A stretch of DNA of 44,270 nucleotides from Hyphomicrobiales bacterium (GTDB lineage Bacteria > Pseudomonadota > Alphaproteobacteria > Rhizobiales > JAJFHR01). Both the position numbers and the translations under genes were made by a program. Location of the stretch: the NCBI GenBank assembly GCA_021775475.1, contig JAJFHS010000053.1, forward strand, positions 1-44,270, written 5' to 3'. A model generated the notes under the pieces. That model ran no database searches. It worked only from the letters and a program-made list of their open reading frames with translations, and was not told the DNA's origin. Below, one piece after another: positions 33,303 to 40,789 of this stretch. Numbering within the stretch: the first letter of the stretch is position 1; each line of letters opens with the position of its first letter.

Positions 33303-34502
33303 TTGATTTTGCCCAGCCCCGCACCCACCCACAAAAAATATTCCGGTTTCATTTTATTTGAGCGCGCCTTTCGGCCCTTTTTTCCCGGGGCCGCCCTGTT
33401 TGCTGCCATTGCCATCCCGCTTTGGGTCTTCACTCTGGAGACAGACCTTGAAACGCCTTCAGGTTTTTCACCACGCGATTATCATGTTCACGAAATGATA
33501 TTCGGTTATCTCGGCGCGGTACTGGCCGGGTTTTTGTTCACAGCAATGCCCAACTGGACCGGTCGCCCGGCCCTGGCTGGAATGCGTCTGGCGTTAGTGT
33601 CTGCCCTGTGGCTGGCGGGTCGGGTAGCGGTTTTCACTTCTGCCTCATGGCCAACGGCAGCCGTTGTGATTGACGCAAGCTTTTTACTGACCGTCAGCAT
33701 TCTTGCGTGGAAAGATGTGATCGCCGGTGGAAGTATCCGCAACATGCCGGTTTGTCTCCTCGTCAGTCTTCTGGCCATCGCCAATGTTGCCTATGATTTT
33801 TCCCTGTTGCAGGGCATTGACACGAGCTGGGCCGAACGCTCGGCCCTGGCGATTATTGCCACCCTCATATCGCTCATCGGCGGGCGCGTTGTCCCCAATT
33901 TCAGTGGCAACTGGATGAAGAGAAATAATATTTCGCCCCTGCCTGCTCCATTTTCAACCTTTGACAAAGCCGTGCTTGCCGCCATCGTCATCACTCTTGC
34001 AAGCTGGATCCTAATCCCTGAAACCAGCCTAACCGGTTATCTGTTCACAGCCACTTTCTTTGCCCAGGCCGCAAGATTATTCAGATGGCGGGGATGGCAG
34101 ACAACGACCGAACCTCTGGTTTTAATTCTTCATGTTGGTTACCTGTGGCTGGTCCTGTGGTTTGGCTTAACCGGTCTGGCAATCCTGTCACCAGCCTCAT
34201 TTTCCACCACCAGCGCCCTGCACGCCCTGACCGCAGGTGCCATTGGCACCATGACAACGGCCATCATGACGCGGGCTATTTTGGGCCATAGCGGTCGCAA
34301 GCTCAGTGCGGGGCGCACAACCAGGATTATCTATGTACTGATCGTTGCTGGCGCTTTCATGCGCGTGTTCGCAGAAAGTTTAACTCTGAATTTCATGTTG
34401 GCCACAGCCATTTCCGGCACTTTATGGAGCGCTGGTTTCCTCCTGTTCGCCCTTACCTACGGTTCTTATTGCCTGTCGCCAAAAAACCCGTCTCAACAGT
34501 GA
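33303..34502 (+). CDS. nnrS: NnrS family heme-copper membrane protein
   Basis: About 399 aa from TTG 33303, where GAAGGA lies 4 bases before; TTG 33309 is also possible and the frame is open from 33267. About 12 membrane segments are seen. ERAFRPFFPGAAL near the N-terminus, HVHEMIFGYLGAVLAGFLFTA and the later HALTAGAIGTMTTAIMTRAILGHSGR are NnrS hallmarks. NnrS proteins relieve nitric oxide and nitrosative stress in denitrifiers and others. The FNR box upstream fits oxygen or NO control. No denitrification reductase is visible here. Confidence 0.92.
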   Translation: MILPSPAPTHKKYSGFILFERAFRPFFPGAALFAAIAIPLWVFTLETDLETPSGFSPRDYHVHEMIFGYLGAVLAGFLFTAMPNWTGRPALAGMRLALVSALWLAGRVAVFTSASWPTAAVVIDASFLLTVSILAWKDVIAGGSIRNMPVCLLVSLLAIANVAYDFSLLQGIDTSWAERSALAIIATLISLIGGRVVPNFSGNWMKRNNISPLPAPFSTFDKAVLAAIVITLASWILIPETSLTGYLFTATFFAQAARLFRWRGWQTTTEPLVLILHVGYLWLVLWFGLTGLAILSPASFSTTSALHALTAGAIGTMTTAIMTRAILGHSGRKLSAGRTTRIIYVLIVAGAFMRVFAESLTLNFMLATAISGTLWSAGFLLFALTYGSYCLSPKNPSQQ

Positions 34503-34510
34503 TTTTTCAT

Positions 34511-35665
34511 TCAATCCCGGCGCGCGCTAAAGTCACGTTCAAAGCCTCCCACGCGCTCGGCAAGATATTGCGCGAAATCGTAGTTGGGTCGTTCAAGATG
34601 GCTTAAATGACCCGGCTTGGCCGCTTTTGCATTGAGGCCTTTGAATACTTTTTCCGTGCACCCACGATCTTCAACATTTACCTCATCGAGCAGAGATTTA
34701 AGCTGGGTGAAATGCACCTGGGCATCATTCGAGTTGGCAAACTCCGGTGCCATACCGCCGCCAAAAGTAATGTGCACCTGGCCGACGCCATGTGGCAGCA
34801 GCGATAAATACCAGAAATAACCCGGTGTAAGCGTAATCATCAAGCTGGGGTATATGGCCAGCAAAAAGGTCATTCGCCGCCGTTTCCCCTTAATTCTGGT
34901 GTTATCGGGATGGGCCAGAGCAATTGGCAATCCATCATCCTTGAGTATAGTATGGTAGTTGAATGCAGGACTTCCCGGCACACAAACCATCTCGCTGAGT
35001 TTTGACAGACCACCAATGGTGCCTGCATGGCACACGGGCAGATGATAGCTCTCCATGAAATTTTCAGCCAGAATTTTCCAGTTGGTATCCCAGATATGGG
35101 TCTCATGGAATGTCTGAATATAATTTTCCATTTCAAAATCAGCAATCAACCCCTGCAACTCTGAGAGCTGCGAAGCAACGGCTGGTGCGTCCGGGTTCAG
35201 GCTCACCATGATCCAGCCCAGCCATTCCTCACATCTGATTTGCGGCAGCTTATAGTTTTGTTTGCAAAAACCCGAATTAAGCTCCATCGCCGGTGCCCCG
35301 CGCAACACACCGTCAAGATCATAAGTCCAGGCATGATAGGGACAGGTGATTTTACGCCGGTTGCCCGAGCCTTCGAGCAGGGTCGACATACGGTGCAGGC
35401 ACACGTTCGACATCGCCCGTAAACGACCATCGTTATCGCGAATTACAAAGATTGGTTGGCCGGCCAGTTCATGAGTGACAAAATCGCCGACTTTCGACAA
35501 CGCACTGGCCCGTCCGACACAAATCCAGTCTTTGGCAAAAACCTCCTGCTGTTCAGCTAGCAAAAAAGCTTCGCTGGTATATACACCCGGCGGCATTGCG
35601 GTAGCCTGCTCAAACGGCACCCGGACATTTTCAACCAGTTTCGAGATCGGGTCTACCAGCGTCAA
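34511..35665 (-). CDS. Rieske non-heme iron oxygenase
   Basis: 384 aa. The Rieske motif is C89-L-H91 ... C108-P-Y-H111. The mononuclear iron site has H208 and H213 within ENFMESYHLPVCH, with the third ligand probably an Asp near 333. The bridging residue, Asp in most ring hydroxylases, is Glu205 here, as reported for the carnitine oxygenase CntA. With GlxA regulators and soxBDAG in the window, a quaternary-amine substrate is a reasonable guess. No reductase gene is adjacent. It is convergent with nnrS and divergent from the FNR-type gene. Confidence 0.87.
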   Translation of the reverse strand: MTLVDPISKLVENVRVPFEQATAMPPGVYTSEAFLLAEQQEVFAKDWICVGRASALSKVGDFVTHELAGQPIFVIRDNDGRLRAMSNVCLHRMSTLLEGSGNRRKITCPYHAWTYDLDGVLRGAPAMELNSGFCKQNYKLPQIRCEEWLGWIMVSLNPDAPAVASQLSELQGLIADFEMENYIQTFHETHIWDTNWKILAENFMESYHLPVCHAGTIGGLSKLSEMVCVPGSPAFNYHTILKDDGLPIALAHPDNTRIKGKRRRMTFLLAIYPSLMITLTPGYFWYLSLLPHGVGQVHITFGGGMAPEFANSNDAQVHFTQLKSLLDEVNVEDRGCTEKVFKGLNAKAAKPGHLSHLERPNYDFAQYLAERVGGFERDFSARRD

Positions 35666-35711
35666 TTACATTTTCTCCCGCATTTTTTTCTTAAACTCTT
35701 TTATTCCCGTG

Positions 35712-35728
35712 AGCATACCATATATGCT
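35712..35728. promoter_or_regulatory. Inverted repeat between Rieske and fnr-type genes
   Basis: AGCATA (35712-35717) and TATGCT (35723-35728) flank CCATA in the 107-base divergent intergenic region. It may be a regulator site or chance; no FNR box was found here. Confidence 0.25.
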
Positions 35729-35772
35729 ACGCTTAGAAACCTTAGACTGTCAGCTTTGGGGCAAATGCTGCT

Positions 35773-36531
35773 ATGGATCGTCTGTTAAGCAACTCGGCAT
35801 CATTGAAATCAAATGAAAAATGCGATACCTGCACCGTCAGGCACCGGGCGGTATGTGGTGCCTTGTCAACTAAAGAACTCAATCATCTCAACCAGATCGC
35901 ACGGGACAAAAATTTCTCAGCTGGTGACGTCATACTGTCTGATGAAGAGCCCGCAGATTTTGTTGGCATTATTACCAGCGGCGCTGTTAAACTTACCAAA
36001 ACCTTGGCAGACGGCCGCCAGCAGATTGTCGGCCTGCAGTTTGCGTCAGACTTTCTCGGCCGCACCTATAATGATCGCAACCACTTCTTCGCCGAAGCAG
36101 CTACCGACGTCGAGATTTGCAGTTTTTTACGTCATGATTACGAGGTCATGCTGGAAAGATTTCCCGAACTTGAAAACAGGTTACTCCAGCACACACTGGA
36201 TGAACTCGATTCAGCGCGTGAATGGATGTTGCTTCTGGGTCGAAAAACCGCTGAGGAAAAGGTCGCAAGCTTTCTGTTGATGCTTGCCAAAAAGAGTTCC
36301 CAAATTGGCTGTCATCATAACAACGCGCTGACGTTTGCAACATTTACCCTGCCGATAACGCGCACGGACATGGGAGATTATCTCGGCCTCACCATTGAAA
36401 CCGTTTCGCGCCAGATAACCCGCCTGAAAGCCCGAAAAATCATCTCCATCACCGGCAATCGGGATTTTCTTGTACCTGATTTAGAAAAGCTGGCCGAGGT
36501 TGCCGGAAATGATGTTTCCGATATAAATTAA
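35773..36531 (+). CDS. FNR-type (FnrL/FnrN-like) oxygen-responsive regulator
   Basis: 252 aa Crp/Fnr family. Cys17, Cys20 and Cys28 near the N-terminus (Cx2Cx7C) plus Cys116 in VEICSF match the four ligands of an oxygen-labile [4Fe-4S] cluster in alphaproteobacterial FnrL/FnrN. The cNMP-like barrel is about 35-150, and the HTH ends in LGLTIETVSRQITRLKARK with the E-x2-SR set that reads TTGAT half-sites. Two matching boxes lie within 6 kb, before nnrS and ppk2. FixK is less likely because it lacks this cysteine set. Confidence 0.92.
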   Translation: MDRLLSNSASLKSNEKCDTCTVRHRAVCGALSTKELNHLNQIARDKNFSAGDVILSDEEPADFVGIITSGAVKLTKTLADGRQQIVGLQFASDFLGRTYNDRNHFFAEAATDVEICSFLRHDYEVMLERFPELENRLLQHTLDELDSAREWMLLLGRKTAEEKVASFLLMLAKKSSQIGCHHNNALTFATFTLPITRTDMGDYLGLTIETVSRQITRLKARKIISITGNRDFLVPDLEKLAEVAGNDVSDIN

Positions 36532-36586
36532 ATCAGGAAACCCTGGTGCACTTCTCAACGCAAGTATTGAATAAGGATTTCGCCTG

Positions 36587-38101
36587 GTGACCACCAACGG
36601 CACTCTTCCTCAAGCAATCGATATTATTGTGGTTGGCGGCGGCAATGCGGCCTTGTGTGCAGCCTTGTCCGCGCGCGAGAACGGGGCCAGGGTTGTGGTG
36701 CTCGAACGCGCTCCCGAAGCTCAATCAGGTGGCAACAGCCGCTTCACCGCAGGGGCTTTTCGCTGTGTCTATGATGGTATTGATGATCTCAAACGCCTGA
36801 TGCCGGATTTAACATCCGATGAAATCGCCCGCACAGATTTTGGCACCTATAACCAGGATCAGTTCTTCGATGATATGGGCACGATAACCGAATACCGCTG
36901 CAATCCTGATCTGGTCGAACTGCTGGTCAAGCGCTCAACCGAAACCCTGCGCTGGATGCAATCAAAAAAAGTCCGGTTTCAACCGATCTGGGGACGTCAG
37001 GCGTTTTTGGTCGACGGGCGGTTTAAATTCTGGGGCGGTCTGACCATCGAGGCCTGGGGTGGTGGCCCCGGTCTGGTCGATACCCTGACATCCACAGCCT
37101 TAAAAGCCGGTGTTGAAATCCGCTATGGCGCCCGCGCCATGTCCCTGATCGGTGACGAACTTGGCATAACCGGGGTAAAGCTGAAATATCAAGGTGCCAT
37201 TCACACCGTCCGGGCCAGGGCGGTCATTCTTGCCAGTGGCGGCTTTGAAGCCAACCATGAATGGCGCGCCCGCTACCTCGGACCCGGCTGGGATTTGGCC
37301 AAAGTGCGCGGCTCACGCTTCAATACCGGCGATGGTATCGCCATGGCGCTCGATATTGGTGCCGCTCCCTATGGCCACTGGTCAGGCTGCCACGCGGTTG
37401 GCTGGGACCGTAACGCACCGGAATTCGGCGATCTCGATGTTGGCGACGGTTTTCAAAAACACTCCTACCCCTTCGCCATAATGCTCAATGCCGATGGTGA
37501 GCGCTTTGTCGATGAAGGAGCTGATTTTCGCAACTACACCTATGCCAAATACGGCGGCGTTATCCTGTCTCAACCGGGACAATTTGCCTGGCAGATTTTT
37601 GACGCCAAAACCACCCACCTTCAACGCGACGAATATCGCATCCGCCAGATAACCAAAGTCAGTGCCGACACGCTTGAGCAACTGGTTGAAAAACTTGATG
37701 GTGTAAATGCCGTCCGCGCCCTTGAAACCATCAAGGCTTTTAACGAATCTATACAAAAAGATATCCCCTTCAACCCCAACATCAAAGATGGCCGCGGCAC
37801 CATAGGTCTGACAATTCCCAAATCCAACTGGGCCAACACTATTGATGAAGGTCCGTTTGAAGCCTTTGCTGTGACCTGCGGTATAACATTCACCTTTGGC
37901 GGCTTGCGCATCGACATCAACGGCAAGGTCCTGAGCACTGATCTTGAGCCCATCCCCGGCCTTTATGCCGCCGGAGAACTTGTCGGCGGTCTGTTTTATT
38001 CAAATTACCCCGGCGGCACCGGTCTTATGTCAGGCTCGGTATTCGGCAGACTGAGTGGCGCATCAGCTGCTGACCATGTAAAGTCGATCCAAGAAAAATA
38101 A
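36587..38101 (+). CDS. tcuA: FAD-dependent oxidoreductase, tricarballylate dehydrogenase-like
   Basis: 504 aa from GTG 36587 with AAGGA about 10 bases upstream. IIVVGGGNAALCAALSAREN (about 11-30) is the FAD-binding motif; GGNSRFTAGAFRCVYDGIDDL and the C-terminal AAGELVGGLFYSNYPGGTGL match TcuA and related fumarate-reductase-type flavoproteins. TcuA oxidises tricarballylate to cis-aconitate; relatives in other settings act on other polycarboxylates or steroids. The tcuB partner is absent here. It is followed by an ALDH remnant and an RraA-like gene on the same strand. Confidence 0.82.
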   Translation: MTTNGTLPQAIDIIVVGGGNAALCAALSARENGARVVVLERAPEAQSGGNSRFTAGAFRCVYDGIDDLKRLMPDLTSDEIARTDFGTYNQDQFFDDMGTITEYRCNPDLVELLVKRSTETLRWMQSKKVRFQPIWGRQAFLVDGRFKFWGGLTIEAWGGGPGLVDTLTSTALKAGVEIRYGARAMSLIGDELGITGVKLKYQGAIHTVRARAVILASGGFEANHEWRARYLGPGWDLAKVRGSRFNTGDGIAMALDIGAAPYGHWSGCHAVGWDRNAPEFGDLDVGDGFQKHSYPFAIMLNADGERFVDEGADFRNYTYAKYGGVILSQPGQFAWQIFDAKTTHLQRDEYRIRQITKVSADTLEQLVEKLDGVNAVRALETIKAFNESIQKDIPFNPNIKDGRGTIGLTIPKSNWANTIDEGPFEAFAVTCGITFTFGGLRIDINGKVLSTDLEPIPGLYAAGELVGGLFYSNYPGGTGLMSGSVFGRLSGASAADHVKSIQEK

Positions 38102-38125
38102 TAAGCCAACAAACGAGGACACCTC

Positions 38126-38392
38126 ATGAGCCGCTGGTCGCAAATCATTCAATCCGCTGCCCCCCTGCCCGATTATATGATCATAGATGGCGCACGTATA
38201 TCAGCCGCCGGTCGCGATACAATTGAAGTAAACGATCCCGGCTCCGGTTTGAAACTGTGCGATGTACCAGCAGCAACGCCGGATTATGGACTTGCCTCAG
38301 GCGGCATGAAACAAAGCGGCATAGGACGCCAAAAAGGCCTCGCAGCCCTTGCCAACTATGTGGAAAAAAAGGCCATAGCAATAACGCTGTAA
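38126..38392 (+). pseudogene. Aldehyde dehydrogenase with in-frame internal deletion
   Basis: 88 aa. Residues about 17-51 match the ALDH N-terminus (IDGARI ... IEVNDPGSGLKLCDVPAAT) and residues about 57-88 match the extreme C-terminus (SGGMKQSGIGRQKGLAALAN, then YVEKKAIAI). The roughly 400 residues between, with the NAD fold, catalytic Cys and Glu, are missing without a frameshift. A ribosome site (GAGGA) and an open frame remain. It should have no dehydrogenase activity. Its place between the TcuA-like and RraA-like genes suggests that the intact gene once belonged to this catabolic operon. Confidence 0.8.
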
Positions 38393-38419
38393 ACAAGGGA
38401 TAATGACCCGGGAGAAACA

Positions 38420-39079
38420 ATGGCAATACAAAAATACACCCCGACTTTCACACGTCTTTCCAATGATGCCTTAGCCAACTGGAAAGATATCCCTCCAGCA
38501 ATAGCCTCTGATTGCATGAACCGCTGTTACGTCATGGCGGCGCACATTTCTCCTTTGGCACCGGGCATGAGAGTGTGCGGACACGCATGCACGGTCACTG
38601 GAATGGTTGGCGACAATGGCGCCTCGCACGCAGCCATCGGACTGGCTCATCCGGGAGATATTCTGGTCATTGACGCGCGTGGCCATACCGAAACAGCTGT
38701 CTGGGGTGGCATCATGACCCGGGCAGCCCTGCAGCAAAATCTCGGTGGTGTGGTGATAGACGGTGCCGTTCGAGATGCTTCGGAAATCCGTGAACTTGGT
38801 TTTGCCACCTTTGCCGCAGGCATATGTCCGGCCGGCCCATCCAAGGGTTTTGGCGGTATTATTGATGGCGCAATCGCTTGCGCCGGATGTCCGGTAAAAC
38901 CTGGCGACATTGTGCTTGGCGATGATGATGGCGTAGCCGTGGTGCCACTCGAGCGTCAGGCCGAAATACTCAAGCTGTGTCTGGCAAAGATCGAACAGGA
39001 AAACGCCACTAACGCCGATACAAAATCAGGTATCCTGCCAGCCGCGGGGTTCAATCTGACCATTGAAGAAATCAGCTAA
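38420..39079 (+). CDS. RraA-like aldolase/decarboxylase family protein
   Basis: 219 aa. GDILVIDARGHTETAVWGGI (about 75-94) and GVVIDGAVRDASEIRELGF (about 111-129), then GDIVLGDDDGVAVVPLE, are the RraA/HMG-aldolase signatures, including the metal-binding and Arg-Asp active-site set. Members are 4-hydroxy-4-methyl-2-oxoglutarate or 4-carboxy-4-hydroxy-2-oxoadipate aldolases and oxaloacetate decarboxylases. GGGAGA precedes the ATG. With TcuA upstream, a role on a C6 to C7 polycarboxylate is plausible. Confidence 0.87.
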   Translation: MAIQKYTPTFTRLSNDALANWKDIPPAIASDCMNRCYVMAAHISPLAPGMRVCGHACTVTGMVGDNGASHAAIGLAHPGDILVIDARGHTETAVWGGIMTRAALQQNLGGVVIDGAVRDASEIRELGFATFAAGICPAGPSKGFGGIIDGAIACAGCPVKPGDIVLGDDDGVAVVPLERQAEILKLCLAKIEQENATNADTKSGILPAAGFNLTIEEIS

Positions 39080-39098
39080 GTTTACCTGACTTCACCAG

Positions 39099-39580
39099 TT
39101 ACCATTCGATCCGTTCGATGTCGTTGAAATTGATCTGGCTGCCATCTTCGAAGATTATCGATCCCGACGCATCGTCGGACAGGTCCATGGAACCAGTGTC
39201 CGAAGCATCGATGGTTCCCGAATCCAGCTGGACAGTCCATCCGCCCATTTCACTGCGATCCGCGCCTTGCAGTTCAATCGTATCGGTCCAGCCGCCACCG
39301 GCACCACCATTAATTGTGTCAGTACCACCGCCTTCTTCAAAGACAAAGAAATCTGACCCGTCACTACCAATCAGCACATCATTACCGTCACCACCGGTGA
39401 GCGTATCGTCCCCGCCGTTGCCAAGCTGGGTAATGGCAACCGTTGAATCAGAAGCATCAAAATTGTCATCACCAGTGCCACCATCGGCACGTTCAATACT
39501 CGACGCTGCCATATCAAGGCTGACACCGTCACGGTGACATTCTGGCTTTGGCTATCTTCAAAATCAATACTTAGCACCAA
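39099..39580 (-). pseudogene. RTX-type calcium-binding protein remnant
   Basis: A 137-aa frame (39512-39099) contains the RTX nonapeptide pattern in LGNGGDDTLTGGDGNDVLIG and ends in FEDGSQINFNDIERIEW, typical of the last RTX segments. No secretion domain or upstream repeats are present. The preceding 68 bases code in another frame (IDFEDSQSQNVTV from TTG 39580), and a one-base insertion near 39535 would join them, so a frameshifted remnant is likely. The ATG at 39512 has no good ribosome site. Confidence 0.5.
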
Positions 39581-39619
39581 TTAATTAAATTGAGCTTAGT
39601 TGACAGATTTACGGATTAT

Positions 39620-40108
39620 TTACTTAAGACTGAATTTTGGCAATTGCGCAGGTAATTCAGGTGCCCGTGGCTGAAGATCATTTACGTCGGCTTCTATTTC
39701 CATCTCCGAAACAGGTTCTTCAGTTTCTTCAAAATCCTCGTCCGTAACACCCACGGTTTCCAGATCGTTGCGCGTCCACCAGTACCAGAAGCCGTGTGTC
39801 CGCAACCAGCGCTCAACGCGGTCAAGATCATTCCACTCACGCCCAAATCCGCGCGCTGAATTGATGCGCGCCAGTTGCCCATCCACATAGACCAGTACAC
39901 CCCAGGCATATGGATGCTTGTCCTGATCACCAAATCCACCGCCTTGCTGCTGGCGGTGGATACGATAAACCACAGGAAATTCTCCCAATCGCAATGTCTC
40001 GCGCAAAAGGGGTAAATCCGCCTGAGTAACAGTTGTTGTTACTCCAAGGGCTACATCTTGATCCATGGTGTTGACATTCTGTGATTGATTATCTACATCA
40101 TGATACAT
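39620..40108 (-). CDS. Acidic protein of unknown function
   Basis: 162 aa. The middle (about 35-110) is well ordered, with FPVVYRIHRQQQGGG, then YAWGVLVYVDGQLARINSAR and WLRTHGFWYWWTRNDLETVG, rich in Trp and Arg. The last 50 residues are strongly acidic and then Pro-rich. I do not recognise the family. Start is uncertain: ATG 40108 and ATG 40066 lie at equal positions in two near-identical 23-bp repeats, and neither has a clear ribosome site. It is divergent from the VOC gene. Confidence 0.6.
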   Translation of the reverse strand: MYHDVDNQSQNVNTMDQDVALGVTTTVTQADLPLLRETLRLGEFPVVYRIHRQQQGGGFGDQDKHPYAWGVLVYVDGQLARINSARGFGREWNDLDRVERWLRTHGFWYWWTRNDLETVGVTDEDFEETEEPVSEMEIEADVNDLQPRAPELPAQLPKFSLK

Positions 40109-40115
40109 GGTGTTG
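40051..40115. repeat. 42-bp-period direct repeat over the start of the unknown gene
   Basis: 40051-40073 and 40093-40115 are 23-bp direct repeats with two differences (CTACATCWTGAT then CATGGTGTTG). The period is 42 bases, 14 codons. On the minus strand each copy supplies CAACACCATG and the codons after it. This is a small in-frame duplication of a start region or a pair of operator sites. Confidence 0.75.
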
Positions 40116-40164
40116 CGAATTATTTCAACACCTTAGGATTTATCAATGATGAGGAGATACGGCA

Positions 40165-40737
40165 ATGGCTCGCAAGATTAACGCTATGCCTAAAGGTTAC
40201 CACACAGCAACACCCGTGCTTGTGGTCAAAAACGCAAATGCTGCGATTGAATATTATACGTCTGTGTTTGGTGCAAAAGAACTGTCCAGAACATTTGCCA
40301 GCGACGGTGTAACAATTTTACGCGCTGAATTGAAAATCGGCAATTCCATCATTCATGTCAGCGATGAAATGCCCGCCTACGGCATTCTCTCTCCAATCTC
40401 TTTAGGTGGCACAGCAACAGCTGTTCAGCTCTATCTCTCCAATATTGACAAGGTTTGGCAACGCGCTGTTGAAGCTGACATTACTGTAATCCTGCCACTT
40501 GAAGACACATATTGGGGCGAGCGTACCGGCAAAGTTATCGATGCCTTCGGTCACGTTTGGGTGTTAAGCCGTCAAACAGAAGTTGTGAGCCAGGAAGAAA
40601 TCGCAAAACGTGCTGAAGCCTTGTTTGGCGCAAATGAACCGGTTGAAGTAAATGAAGTCGTTCCCGTAATCGACTTGACTGCGGCAAACAACACCGAAGT
40701 TGAAATTGCTACGCCGGTTTCTGCGACCACACACTAG
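40165..40737 (+). CDS. VOC superfamily protein (PhnB-like)
   Basis: 190 aa from ATG 40165 with AGGAG seven bases upstream. The glyoxalase/bleomycin-resistance fold is seen in TPVLVVKNANAAIEYYTSVF, FGAKELSRTF and YWGERTGKVIDAFGHVWVLS (about 111-130), which closely match PhnB-type VOC proteins. The last 50 residues are an acidic tail absent from most members. Substrate unknown. It is 52 bases upstream of the gabT-like gene and may head that operon. Confidence 0.85.
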   Translation: MARKINAMPKGYHTATPVLVVKNANAAIEYYTSVFGAKELSRTFASDGVTILRAELKIGNSIIHVSDEMPAYGILSPISLGGTATAVQLYLSNIDKVWQRAVEADITVILPLEDTYWGERTGKVIDAFGHVWVLSRQTEVVSQEEIAKRAEALFGANEPVEVNEVVPVIDLTAANNTEVEIATPVSATTH

Positions 40738-40789
40738 ATAAACACCACCAAAACGCCGCCCCGTTTCAACCTTGTGAAAGGATTTCATA

